DNA of 64,000 nt from Raffaelea ambrosiae (GCA_002778195.1 PCDI01000004.1:1940418-2004417), one strand, 5' to 3'; counted from the stretch's first letter, positions 47,619-59,599 are shown. Notes: a model not told the origin generated them from the sequence alone. Numbers and translations are program-made.

Positions 47619-47783
47619 AGAGACCAAGCATGGACGAACATGATGTGTCTGTGAAGTAGTTATAGGGCACGTATGAGATGGGATGTATATCTCTTAACAA
47701 GAATGACGACGCCTATTTTACAATTTTTTTTCGAGCGAGAATGCTTTTTATGCCTTGTGCCAAATGAATTCTTCCCCGTCCGC

Positions 47784-49074
47784 TCATGGGTGTGAGACGG
47801 GAACCCGGATCATCCATTGCAGGATTTCGTAGATGATCTGCGTCACCACAATGCCGGTGGTCTCTGCGCTATTATCGTACACGGGCGTGAACTCGACGAC
47901 GTCGGCGCCCACAATTTTCAGGCCCGCCTTGGAGAGACCGTCAAGAATCTGCAGCAGGTCTCTGGTGGTCCAGCCGCCGGGCTCGATTGTCCCTGTTGCG
48001 GGAGCAAAGGCTGGATTTAACGGTATTGTTAGCTGCAACAAGCTCATCCTTTTCCATCGAGAAAGGAGCTAGGCTGTCAAAATTTATCGTACCTGGGTCG
48101 AGCACGTCAATGTCGACACTCAGATATACATATTGGTCTCCCACGGTCTTGACAATGCGGTCTATGATGCCTTCTATCCTGATCTTGTCCATCTCTCGTG
48201 CCCGGATGTACGAGAAACCACAGCGGGCATCATTCTCCAGGTCGTAGTGCTTGTCAAAGAGCATGCATCGGGCGCCGAGGTGCATGTTGCCAGTGGGCGA
48301 TAGCAGACCCTCCTCGTGCAGGATGTGGAACATGGACCCGTGGGTCACCTCCGCGTACTTGGTTGCGCCGCCGCCGAGCTGCTTCGGGTCCCACGAGTCC
48401 AGGTGCGAGTCAAAGTGCAGCACGGCCACGGGGCCCCATGTCTTGTTCAGAGCCCGGATGGCCGGCAGACTGATGGTGTGATCGCCTCCAATGGAAATGA
48501 TGCGTGGGACGTTGCCCTTGTCGGAATTCTTGACCGGACGAGCCGCAATGGCTTCCCAGCCAACCTGCAGGTCCCGGATGGCCTGCAGCTTATCAAACGG
48601 GTCATTGCTGATGTCGCCGCAGTCAACCACAGTGGCCCAGTCACGGAACGGATTCATGCCTCCATGGTCCATGCTGAACCCCGCCGAGGGCGACAACCGT
48701 CTGGAACCCATGCGGGCTCCGGAGGGTCCAAATCGAGCGCCGGGACGGTATGTCACCCCCAGGTCGAACGGAGCACCGACGATGCCAATGTCAAAGGTTC
48801 CGTCGCTGGCACTGGAGAAGCAATTGGTGTGGTTGAGGTGAGCAAAGTAAGCAATGCCCTGGAAGGGGACATCGTCGGAGAAGTCGGCATAGGAATGCAG
48901 GCTGGACTGGGCAATTTCGTGGGCCGAAATGTCCGGCTGTGGCCGAAAGATAGACTCCTCAATGAACGAGCGTCGTTGCTGAAAGGGCTGTTGAGTATGA
49001 CCACTGTGAGCAGCAGCCTGCCCCAGGAACAGGGCAACAGCTACAGCAGCCGTTCTCAGAGAAAGTCGTTCCAT
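47784..49074 (-). CDS. Predicted secreted agmatinase-like ureohydrolase (arginase fold)
   Basis: Two exons, 49074-48093 and 48010-47784, give 402 residues; the 82-bp intron (GTACGA...TCCAG) joins DVLDP to AFAPATG. All manganese-binding motifs of the arginase/agmatinase family are present: GGDHTISLP, HFDSHLD and SVDIDVLDP, so an active binuclear Mn enzyme hydrolysing a guanidino substrate to urea is expected. The N-terminus MERLSLRTAAVAVALFLGQA looks like a signal peptide with a small-residue cleavage site before HSGH; NHTN and NKTW are possible glycosylation sites. An ATG nine codons upstream (49101) is in frame but lies in a CCAATTG repeat and lengthens the n-region, so 49074 is preferred. 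The group is usually annotated agmatinase; the real substrate is unproven. Confidence 0.88.
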
Positions 49075-50097
49075 TTCTGTGTGCCAATTGCCAATTGCCA
49101 ATTGCCAACTGCATCGACTTGACTTTGAAAGAGAGAGAGGGCGAGAATAAGGTAGAAACAGTGCAGATGGCAGGGTAACTAATACGTGACAGTTTTAAAT
49201 GACTTGCCAGTGTCCCGGCTTAGTTATCAGGTAGGCACTTACACCCCAGCAACCTGCGCTTAAGCTACCACAGCGGGATTAGCGCAGAACAACGAGGAAG
49301 TCAGCCAACTTCCTGTCTGGTAGGCACAAGACAAATGGGTTACGACAATGGGTCAATGATACCAAGCACCCATTGAAATTGCCTTTATTGTGGATTCCTC
49401 TGACATCCGAGAATATGTTGCCAGAGCTCCTGATTGTACTGGCCTGGAGCTCATAGTTCACAACTGCCAGCTGCGAAAGTGGTGTGAATGACGCACTGCT
49501 ACTTAAGACCCTTACATAATGGGTCCTGCTGATAACAACGCCACAGATAGGGTCCAAGCTCCAGCCACAGGGAGTAAGGTACTGTGAGGCAGCCCCTCCC
49601 TCCGTAAAACGGAAGATGTCTTGCCTTATCGATTGGCACCGTCCTGGGGCGCCTGCGCACCGGCTTTCTGTTTCGCACGAACGAACGATGACGACGACGA
49701 CCAGCCGGTTCCAATCCCAGAGACGAAACAGAACAGCAGTTTGAAAGAACGCACAGCCTCAGAAGCGTTTCCGAGGAACTTACCGAAGCTTGCACCAGAG
49801 ACAAAAAAAAGGACGGCTGCGACACCCACCCAGCGCTTCCCAGACCAGAAAGGCCATCCACAATTGGCGGGCGGCGCGGTCAAGAAGGGCACCAAACTGC
49901 CAGGGGGGGGAAAGATAGAAAAAAGCGCACGCGACACAACCGACGAAGAACACGCCAGGAGACAAAGCAAAACAAAACAGAAAAAAAACACAAAAAACAG
50001 CGGACCAGTGCGGCTTGGTTGCCCTTGCCAACACGCGCGCCTATTCCTTCCTCATGCCGTCGACTTTGCGGCGCCTCACCTCTGACAGCCTGCCATC
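49075..50097. other. Divergent promoter region ureohydrolase/vps20
   Basis: 1.0 kb with no gene seen. The right half is purine-rich on the + strand (poly-A and poly-G runs near 49800-50000) and probably includes the vps20 5' leader. Confidence 0.6.
49083..49109. repeat. CCAATTG 7-base tandem repeat over the alternative start
   Basis: Three copies plus a degenerate fourth just upstream of the preferred ureohydrolase start codon. The upstream in-frame ATG is embedded in it. Confidence 0.8.
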
Positions 50098-50952
50098 ATG
50101 GGGAATACGGGAAGCCGAGTCACGGCCCAGGATAAGTGAGTAGAAAGGTTGGGGGGGGGGGGGGGAAGAGGAAAGAGGCAAGAGGCAAGAGGAGAAAGGG
50201 GAGAAGACAGGAAGACAAAAATAAGGAAGAAAGAATATGGGGGTGAAAGAGAACCAGCACTTGCTGACACCTTTTGCTTCCCCTTTGATCAGGGCCATCC
50301 TAGACCTCAAGATCCAACGCGACAAGCTACATCAGTACCAGCGGCGCATCACTGTACTCACGAACCGCGAAACCGAGATCGCCAAGCAGATGCTTGCCCA
50401 GGGCGACAAGAAGAAGGCGCTGCTGGCGCTGCGGCGCAAGAAGTACCAGGAGTCGCTGCTGGCCAAGACAGACGGGCAGCTCGAGCAGCTGGAGAAGCTG
50501 ACGACCAGCGTCGAGTTTGCTCTGATCCAGAAGGATGTCGTGTTTGGCCTGCAGCAGGGCACCAAGGTCCTGCAGGAGATCCACCGCGAGATGGGCGGCA
50601 TTGCCCATGTGGAAAAGTTGATGGGCGAGACGGCGGATGCTATTGCGTATCAGAATGTGAGTCCGCCTTGGATGTCTCCTGTTTCCCTCAACCAGTTGCT
50701 AACTCACCCCAGGAAATCAGCGACATGTTGGGTTCGCGCATGACCAACGCAGACGAGGACGAGGTCGAAGACGAGCTGGCAGCACTGGAAGCCGAGCTGG
50801 TACCGGAGCGCCGGACAACTGCCGATATGGCGCCGTCCGTGCCCGCCCAGGAGCCGTTGCCGAACGTGCCCGACACACAGCCAGCCAAACCCCAAGAAGA
50901 GGAAGAGACAGGGGAGGCCCAGGCAGAACAGCGACAGTTGGTGGCGGCGTAG
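50098..50952 (+). CDS. vps20: ESCRT-III subunit VPS20 (CHMP6)
   Basis: Three exons, 50098-50135, 50293-50656 and 50713-50952, give 213 residues, close to yeast Vps20 (221). The start MGNTGSRVT has Gly2 with a small residue at 6, a good N-myristoylation signal as known for Vps20/CHMP6. The Snf7-type basic helical core reads AILDLKIQRDKLHQYQRRI and KKALLALRRKKYQESLL, followed by amphipathic helices and the acidic ISDMLG...DEVEDELAALEAEL segment containing the MIM-like part. On endosomes Vps20 links ESCRT-II to Snf7 polymerisation in multivesicular body formation. Intron 2 is only 56 bp; intron 1 carries a 14-G run. Other Snf7-family members lack the myristoylated N-terminus with this spacing. 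Confidence 0.93.
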
Positions 50953-51240
50953 TGAGAAGAGGCAAGGAGACAGGAAAGCTGTAATTGTTGTGTTACACGA
51001 CTTGCATCTCTTTGTTTTGTGCTTTTTTTTGGGAAGGGGGGGTTACATAATTGGGTTTCCTGGCAGTAATGCCTTGCCATATCGTGTTGCATATTATCTG
51101 GGATCTATGACAGCACCAGTAGACTTGTCATTTCCCTCTTTTCCTCCTGTTCTTTGATTTTTGGTTTCCTTGTTCTTTATTTTTGTACAGCGGGCGTCTC
51201 GACCAACAGAATACACCGTATTAGACCATGCCAGCCGGAA

Positions 51241-51288
51241 TGCCTGTGCCTGTGCCTGTGCCTGTGCCTGCGCCTGTGCCTGCGCCTG
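51241..51288. repeat. GCCTGT/GCCTGC hexamer repeat
   Basis: About eight head-to-tail hexamers in the intergenic region after vps20. Confidence 0.85.
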
Positions 51289-51927
51289 ACCACCCTCCTC
51301 CCCTCTCTGGTCCGTACTTCTGTTCCTCTGGCACAAAGGAATATGCATGCCATTGTCCTGTTGGAACAGGCGCCTTTTTTTTTTTTTTTTTTTGGTCTTG
51401 CCGCGTCGCCGTGGTCCACGCCTGCTTGGGACTCGTATGGCTGACCCTCTCCGATGCGAAGTCGCCCCAGTACAAAAGAGAAAAAGGAGCCGGGGCTAGA
51501 CCACTGCCGCGTTAGTTCTCGCCCAAAAGCCCGGCACGGCAGCACCAATCACCTTATGCGCCCTGCGCATGTGGCCCTGGCCTTGTTGGAAGCTGCGATT
51601 TGGCACGAAAACAGCCAACAGACCACGGGGGTCGTCCACGACAAAGAACGGGGGAAAAAAGCAGAGATCGAGAGAGGCGAATACGGGCCCAGCTCCCTCC
51701 TGACGATCGCCGTCACCTGCACTCATCCTGCGAGACCTGCTGCCGCAATCTGGAGCAAACCGCATGGGTCAAGCCGCCCGAAGCGACAACTGCTGGCCAT
51801 CGTACTCGTTGGCGCATATTCGGACACAGTGGCCGACACCGCCCCCGCGACTTGAGCCTCACGTTTTGATATTGCGTCAGAAGGGAACGGCCTGTGTCAC
51901 CTGGCCTGCTCTGAACAGCCCTAAACA

Positions 51928-51960
51928 ACTCTGGACAGCTCTGGACAGCTCTGGACAGAA
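51928..51960. repeat. CTCTGGACAG 10-base tandem repeat
   Basis: Three exact units with a diverged unit on the left. Non-coding. Confidence 0.8.
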
Positions 51961-53580
51961 GGACAGCTCACGGTGCCCCTCAAGCGGACCCGGGTCCCGC
52001 CGGCAAGCCTCAGACGGCACTCGCATTTTTTCCTTCTTTTTTTTTCTCCCCCCCCCGAACGCTGCTCCATTGATGTGCACATAATTCTTTTCTGCACTGC
52101 ACCCCAGGCTGCCCAGACCACCGGAATTTTTTTTCTGCATCTCTGTCTCTGAGCGGCTGCTGCTGTCGGTACTGGCGCGGGCTGTTATCGCGCACTGTGT
52201 CTCAGACTGTCCTAAGCCCGCCTGCCCAAAAAAAAAGAGGGAAGCTACGAACGGTATGACAAAAGGCGCCTGCCTTCTTCTTCCTCTCCTTCCCAAAAGG
52301 CATTGCCTTAACACCTGCCTCTTCACCCTCGCCAGCTGTCCCACAAAACACAAACTCGACGAATTTTGACGGCCCAATCCGATCGTCGAAACCCCAGGCC
52401 GAGCAACGCCATCGCAAAACAGCTCTCTATTGGAGGCCGATTCTCTGTGCTTTTCCCCTCTTCTCTCCTGGGTCGCACTGCGTTCTCCGTGTTGGATTCT
52501 GTCTGTAGCTACAGCCTCCTCATTCGGTGAGTAAGACTTGCGTCCCCACGCTGCCTCCCCCCCCCCCTCTCCTTCTTACCATCCCCGATCACCGAGGCCC
52601 TGGCAGCTTTCCAGAGCGCTTCCTTGGCTTCTCTTCTCTCATGTCCTCTCATCTTCCTTTTCTTTTTTTTTGCCTCCACAATCCGTGCCCGTCCCCGTCT
52701 CTGCATATCCCTTGGTAGTCCCTATCAGCCTGCCTCGGCCATCTCTATACACGGGCCATCACACCAGCACATAACGGCCGGCATGGCCAAGTCAAGAGGG
52801 CACACCAGCTCTGTACCTGTGTCCTGTAGGAGGGCCATGCTCTCCGCAGCTATGCCACCCCCCACGCAGTCTCTGTGACCCAACCGCAGCCTGGACGTTG
52901 CCTACCGGGTTTCTGTCTTGCTCTGGTCCTTGCTGTCAGGTGCCGTCGTGGCATGTTCCACGGTCCCCCGTCGGGGATTTATGTCTGCGGGCACGAGACC
53001 CTTGTCATACTCGTTGTCTCTGGTCTGCTCGCCCTTCCCCACACCTGTCTGGCCGTCTGTGGTCGTTCTTGAGTGTTTTTGTTGGTCTCTTGGCTCTACA
53101 CGAAAAGCCGTCTACCGCCTCTGAGACATACACCACGAGGCCCAAGCAACCTGCTTTGTAGAGGGCAGACAAGACATGATAACAGAGGAAGCTGCCAGAA
53201 GGTGTGCCTGCATATGAGCATGTGTATGTGTGTCTGGTGTGTGTGTGTGTGTGTGGAGGAGAGAGCGAGCGTGTGAGCAGAAGCAACACAAAGAGTGGCA
53301 GTAGCGCAGACGGACAGACGAGGCCAGCTGGGCAGCAACACACGGCGTCGAGACTCGCCGCCACCACGGCCAGGCCGCAAAACGTCAAGGATTGCAGCAC
53401 TGGTTATGCTCCAAGACCCTCCCTCGCGCATGGTTAACTAGGCGTTCGTGGCCCTACTTTGTCCTTCTTTGCCCCATCATTCCCGGGCTTTCTTTTGCAG
53501 ATCCTGTCATATTTCTCTTTCTTCCTTACCGCCGTCTTCTTACACTTTCACCTTTGTTCTGCCTTGCCCTACCACGCACC

Positions 53581-53586
53581 CACGTG
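53581..53586. promoter_or_regulatory. CACGTG word 310 bases upstream of the nuc-2 start
   Basis: CACGTG is the core site of the Pho4/NUC-1 bHLH factor of the phosphate pathway. A single hexamer is weak evidence: others exist in the window at 5089, 24259, 28171 and 37683. It is listed because of its position before a PHO-pathway gene. Confidence 0.25.
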
Positions 53587-53895
53587 CTGCCCATTGTCTA
53601 CATCTGTTTTGTTCTTCCCGTCTTGCCCGTCTTGTTACTTCCAACGTTCGGGCAACGGCTGCCAACAGCCATACCTATCCGCCCCGGACCCTTCTGACCG
53701 TTTGAAACAGTAATCTTTCTTAATTCTGCCCCCCCCCCCCTTGCTCACTCTCCAGCCCATCTCGGCGACTGGTAGCACACAACCAGTGAGACCTTGGATA
53801 GAAGAGCTTAAGCCGCCGCCTCCTCCCGTTCGATTCTCTGTTCTCAGGGGTGAGTCCCCGGGCCTCTCGGGGCTCAGCAACTCCCACCCCTCGCC

Positions 53896-56800
53896 ATGTA
53901 AGTTTCTGTCCGTCCTGCTTTTTCTTTGTACATCCTTGGAGTTCGCTTTGTTTTCTCCGTCTTGTTTCTGTCACTCTCTCCTACCTCCGTGACGTTGTGT
54001 CGGATACGAGCGGGAAAACTCTTCACACCACTGAAAGCTTTGTCCCACTCTGCACCGAGGTTGGCTGCCCCTGACTCCTCCCCCCGCTGACCTGATCGAA
54101 CCTGCCCACAGGAAGTTCGGCAAGCAGATCCAGAAGCGGCAGCTCGAGGTGCCGGAATATGCAGCCAGCTTTGTTAACTACAAAGCATTGAAAAAGGTAC
54201 GTCCAGAAATCAAGGAATGCTTCGAACAGGAAGATCGGTTGCAGCCCAAAACTGTGGCACAGGGCAAAGCCACGGAAAGCAGCGCACCTGAAATCAAACG
54301 GACCCTGGCATTCCTTCCATCCCCCAAAAGACAGCTTGCTGACAAGACGACACGTACATAGCTCATCAAAAAGCTCTCTGCTACTCCGACCCTTAGCGCA
54401 CAGGGTGACTTTCGATCTGCCACACCTCTCGACTCGCAGGCAGCGTTGCAGGCCAACCGTGCAACGTTCTTCTTTCAGCTTGTAAGCCCCTCCAAATCAA
54501 TGCTTACCCCTGTCTCGTCTTCCCTCGTCTGAAGCTTGGACACAATGCTGATGGCGACTGGTCAGGAACGAGAGCTAGAGAAAGTCAACGCCTTCTATCT
54601 ACAGAAGGAAGCCGAAGTAAGTCTTCCCCTGTTCCTCAGTGTCCCGTGGTGTTTCTTGAAACTCCGATGTCGTCCACCCCATCCTTCCCTGTCGGTCGTC
54701 CCATCTGACACCCCATGCAGCTCAAAGTTCGTCTCAAAACACTTCTCGACAAGAAAAAGGTCCTCCGGGCACGGGGCGATGGCATCTCGCGTCGTTCAGC
54801 CAAATTTACCACCCTGCAGGAGGGCTTCCAGCAGTTTGCAAACGACCTGAACAAGCTGCAGCAGTTTGTCGAGATCAATGGCACGGCCTTCTCCAAGATC
54901 CTGAAGAAGTGGGACAAGACGTCCAAATCAAAGACGAAGGAGCTGTACCTCTCGCGAGCCGTCGAGGTCCAGCCCTTCTTCAATGCCACCGTCATCAGCG
55001 AGCTCTCCGACCAGGCGACGACAAGTCTGCAAGAGCTGGGCGCCTGGGCTGAGGGTGACCATGAAATCCGCTTTGACCACAGACCCCAGCAACCCGACCA
55101 CATCGTCAGTAGTCAGCATCTGCTGGGCACCGACGAGGGCGATGCGGACTCGCTCCTCCTCGACACGGTCCTTGCTGGCCACCTGGACTCTCTGCGGGAC
55201 CTTCTGGGCCGCATGCGTGCCGCAGCGGAGGATGCTGTTGGCGTGGACGGTGTCACCAGCGCCGGTATGGATCTTTCTTTGATAGAGCGCGTGACACGTA
55301 CGTTCCTGGCCTCGATCAACGAAGGGTCGCAAGCGGCTCTGCAGATCCTGATCGACACTGGCTTTGTTGACGTCCAGAGCGAGGACGACATCAACGAGCG
55401 CAACTGCCTGCACCAAGCAACCATTTACGGAAACACGTTTGTTCTCGATTTCGGCCTGTCCCGGGGGGTTTCCGTCACCCGGACCGACGTCTACGGCCGC
55501 GTTCCGCTGCACTATGCCAGCATGCATGGCCGTCTTGACATGCTCGATGCTCTTCTGCCCAGTATGTGCTGTTCTTTTTTCTTTGCCGTAGCAGGGGATG
55601 CATGCCGTCGTACTAACATGGCATGATTCTAGTCGGCCCCGAAGCCATTGATCTCATCGACCACGACAACTTCACTCCCCTGATCCACGCTATTATCCAC
55701 GGCCATCTGGACTGTGTGAGCCGCCTGCTCGAGAAATCTGCGCGCCTGGACCCTATCTCCGATGCCGACCACGTCCCCCTGAACTTGGCTTGCGAGCATG
55801 GCTCCGACGCCATCGTCGAGCTCCTTTTGAAGCACGGCGCTCGCATTCTGCCGGATGCCGAGGGCTTGTATCCCCAGCATCTGGTTGCTCGGTCTGGCCG
55901 GGCACCGACGCTTCTGCTCCTTCTTCAGCAGTACGGCGCAGACCTCAACCAGGTTGACAAGCTGTATGGCTGGACGCCCCTGGTGCACGCCGCCAGCGAG
56001 GGCAATGTTCCTTGTCTGCGGGCCCTGCTTGAGGCTGGCGTCGACCCGAACATCCTCGACGAGAAGGATCTGCCGGCCATGTACTACGCTGCGTGGGAGG
56101 GCCACTTGCAGTGCATGAAGCTGCTCACGCCTTTCAACAACAGCGCCAGCCGTCGAGCTAGTCGGCCAGCGCAAGACAGCCCCTTTGGTTTGCCTCCCGC
56201 TGGAAGCGCTTTAGGCTCGCACGGCAGCGGAAGCAGCGCACCTGGACCCATGGCCCTGGACCCTGATGCCATCCCCGTGTTGGAGCTGCCGCCGCCTATC
56301 ATTCCCCTGCGTCGCTACGGCCACAACTTCCTCGATACCAAGACGGTCGTGCAGATCAACTTTGAAGACCAGAATGGCGAGTCACCGCTCATTTTCTTCC
56401 ACGACGGCAAGTACCCGGCAGCTCGTTTGACCATCTCGTCCAAGGTGGCCGACCTGATCCCCAAGAACATCATGCTTCCCTTCCAGGAAGACACCCGTCT
56501 CGTCTCCTTCCAGGTCGACAACCTCGACTCGTTTGCCCTTGACCTCGAAGTCTTCCCGACCTACGGTGCCAAAGTCATTGCCAAGACCGTGGCCTTGCCC
56601 AGCACTTTCCGCGCCCTTCTGAGCAGTTCCGGGAGCATCTGCTGCCTTCCCTTGTTCGACCCTCGTCTGCGTGCCATTGGCCAGATCAGCTTCCACACAC
56701 AAGTGATCAAGCCCTTCCCGGGCAAGCCACTGGAGATTGCCGACTTCGAGACGTACTGGAAGGCCACCAGTCAGCTGGATGGCCACCCCAGCACCTTCAT

Positions 56801-57801
56801 CGCCGGTTCGAGTCTGTCGGGCGACTATGTGCGCCTGTATGTGCAGCACACGAGCGACGGTGTGCCGGTGCTGTGGCCTACGTGGACCATTCCACTCGGC
56901 GGTGAGAAGGTGGCAGGCGGCGTTGCTGTTGCCTGCGCCGGCATCGATGTGCCCGTGGCCCGTCTCACATATGACCAGTTCCAGGCCGCCACGGCCTCTG
57001 CGGCGGGCCGGCCACATCTGGCTTCGCTGTCGGCCATGCCGGTGAATGCTGTGGCCGATGTGTACCGGGTGCTGGCGACGTCGGGTGTGGCGCTGCGGGA
57101 TGCATTGGCACTGCTGCCGGCGGGCATGCACGTCAATCTCCAGATCATGTATCCGAGCGCCGAGGAAGAGCGAACCCTGGGCCTGGGCGGTGCCGGCAGC
57201 GTGGATCTGAATGTCTTTGTGGACGGCGTGCTGAGCGTGGTGTTTGACCATGCTCGTGCCCAGCGTGCCCACACGCCAGATGTGGTGCGGTCGGTCGTGT
57301 TCAGCTCGTACAACCCAAGCCTGTGCACAGCCATCAACTGGAAGCAGCCCAACTTCCCCGTGTTCTTGTGCAACGACCTGGGCCGCGAAGACGATGCAAC
57401 TGTGGCAGCCGCGGTGCCGGGAGCGGTCCAGAGCGGCGGGCGGCAGACAGCGTCCGTCAAGGAGGTGGTGCGGACGGCGCAGAGCAACAATTTCATGGGG
57501 CTGGTTTGCAGTTCTCGGCTTCTGGTAAGGACAGCTTTGATTTTTCTTCTTCGTCTTCTGTTGATACAGAATACGTAAATGCTAACTGTCTTTTTTTTTT
57601 TCCCCTCTTCAAAAGGATATGGTTCCGGCATTGGTGGATGCCATCAAGTCTCACGGTCTGGCGCTGGTGGTGGACAAGTCGGCCGAGCAGCCGCAAGGTT
57701 TCGGTCCGCTAGCCGACCCGTTCCCGCGGCTTCCCAAGGGCATTGATGGTGTGCTCAAGGCGGACGGTGTGTTACGATTCAACGAGTCGATCGATATGTA
57801 G
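53896..57801 (+). CDS. nuc-2: NUC-2/PHO81-type CDK inhibitor: SPX, ankyrin repeats, GDPD-like region
   Basis: Coding exons 53896-53897, 54112-54196, 54362-54481, 54566-54616, 54721-55561, 55633-57524 and 57616-57801 give 1058 residues. The start codon is split: AT before a GTAAGT intron, G after its CACAG acceptor, giving MKFGKQIQKRQLEVPEY, the standard SPX start. The SPX domain (about 1-200) keeps YKALKKLIKKL and the Lys/Arg cluster LKVRLKTLLDKKK that binds inositol pyrophosphate. Ankyrin repeats are at about 305-530. The C-terminal half contains a beta-rich domain and a degenerate glycerophosphodiesterase-like region ending GVLRFNESIDM. In Neurospora NUC-2 senses low phosphate and inhibits PREG-PGOV, freeing NUC-1. 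Yeast Pho81 has the same architecture. preg lies 16 kb to the left. Simple GDE1-type diesterases share the domains but end differently. Confidence 0.93.
53898..54111 (+). other. nuc-2 intron 1, splitting the start codon
   Basis: 214-bp intron. The donor GTAAGT overlaps an apparent ATG (CCATGTAAGT), a GCTGAC branch-like site is at about 54086 and the acceptor CCCACAG at 54111. Joining AT to GAAG recreates ATG-AAG. Confidence 0.75.
54197..54361 (+). other. nuc-2 intron 2
   Basis: 165-bp phase-0 intron in the SPX region (GTACGT...TACATAG) between YKALKK and LIKKL. Confidence 0.8.
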
Positions 57802-59599
57802 GGATGAGGAATGTGGGAGGGGGTTAAGGGTTGGGGGATGGACCACTTATATGGGATTGGTGTGAGAAGGCATGACAATGAGAAACAGAAAAAGCATGGG
57901 TGGCTGGATAGGGCTGGGAGGAAGGATATGAGACGGGAAAGCGAGGGAAGGTAAAATACCCACGGGGAAAGAAAGAACCAGAGCTGCACAAAGCTTTAAT
58001 CCTTTTTCATCGCAACTATTCGCCAAAGTTAGAATAAGCTAAAACAATATGTTCTGGATTTTGTTTTGCTATTTTTCAGCTTTGGCCGAGGTGAGAGAGG
58101 CTCTTTGCATACGACGTTAGAGCAGAAGATTTGAACTTCCACTGGTCATGTTCCCCACGAAAAAGAGGAACCTTCTATTTTGTCATTGCACCTCTTTTAT
58201 AGTTTCTTATATTCCGTCTCCTTCCTCCAACTTCCCTTTTCTTCACTTCTGTTTGATTCGCCTTTGTTTATAGACCGACCCTCCCCCCTACTCCATTCGA
58301 CACCAGTGCGCCTTCCAGCAACATCATCCCACTGATCTTCTCATAGGCAAAACATCCTTGCCCCTTCTTCGTCCCATAACACAATCGGAATCCTTCAGCA
58401 CTCTCAAGGCCGATCGGCTCTCGTTTTCGTTCGATATATGATGAATCATGTCGTCATCATCAAATCTTTCGAATTTGCTGCAGATGACCCTTGTATGGCG
58501 GAAAGGGTTGTCTCCCGTTTTATCGAACTCATGATGGAAGCAACAATGGGAACGACAAAGAAACGAAGCGAGGAAATAAATTCAATGTGAATCCTTTCAT
58601 AGCACTTGGCTATAGAGGCTCAACGGCCTGTAACTGAAGACAACGAAGAACAAAAAAAAACCCGGCAATCATAAAGGAAACCCCCCTTTCTACCACCCCC
58701 GGGGGGAGACATGGACAACATGCCAGCTGCAAAGATCCCTCCATGCGGACAAAAAAGCAAAATGAAATTCAAAATAAAAAGAATAGAAAATGAAAATGAA
58801 ACAAAACCGGCGTGGACCAGTTCCCCTCGCTTTGTATCAACCATGCATGCACAGAGCGAGTATAAACGAACAGTGGTATCAATCCCTCGTAAAATTGGCC
58901 CGACGGTCACCTGCCAATTCTGGTTCCGCCAGCTCCTTTTTTTTGTTCTGTTTTGGTTGTCCTTCCGAGTTGGAACTTCAGAAAGCAGTCAAAACGGGGG
59001 CAAAACTGTATACACTCAAAACGACTCGCATGGTGGCAGGAGAAGAAAGAGCCAAATAAATGGATGAAAACAAGGACAGGAAAGTGAAAAAGGGAAAGAT
59101 TCACGGAGACATAAAATGGCATAGTAAGCCGAAAACAGAACAGAATAATCAATCCCCGAGTCAAGACTGGGTACGTAAACAGACACTGAAGAGGAAGAGG
59201 TCGGAGAAAGCAAAAACAAAGGCGAAAACAAAAACGACAAAGGTAGGTAAAACAAGACAAAATAGGTATATAATTTTACTCGACCATCATGAAAGCTTTG
59301 AGATCCAGACTCGAATGATCGATATTCGCTGTGATTTCGTATCAATGGGAAGGCGAGGCCGTTGTTTCTAATGCACGCCAGCCGAGAAGATGGACGAACG
59401 GAGCGAGCGCGGGTTTCCAAGGGGCGTGAGTTGGCCGAGGACAGGCTGGCTGGACTGGAAGTCACAGTAAAGACGGAAGGAGCCAAAGCGAAAGGAGATA
59501 TGGAGACGCGGCGAAGGTGAGAGTAGGCAGAGGCAGAGATCAGAAGTTCTCATAGTGCCCGCAAGATTCGTGATCGAGAAGAGGAAAATGTACCCAAGA
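57802..59599. other. Convergent intergenic region nuc-2/ypd1
   Basis: 1.8 kb between two stop codons; it should hold both 3' UTRs. A-rich, with no coding features. It is long for a convergent pair, so an unseen non-coding RNA is possible but unsupported. Confidence 0.6.

Larger units (their letters stand above)
50953..53895. other. Intergenic region vps20 to nuc-2
   Basis: 2.9 kb upstream of nuc-2. The right half is C/T-rich with several CAG/CTAAC-like sites, consistent with a long 5' leader and perhaps a UTR intron. Repeats occur at 51241-51288 and 51928-51960. A CACGTG word is at 53581-53586. No coding gene was recognised. Confidence 0.6.

Noticed and set aside
46310..49101. Secondary-metabolite cluster (oxygenase plus ureohydrolase near veA)
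   Set aside because: No PKS, NRPS, terpene synthase, P450 or transporter gene is present; veA is 38 kb away and is a global regulator.
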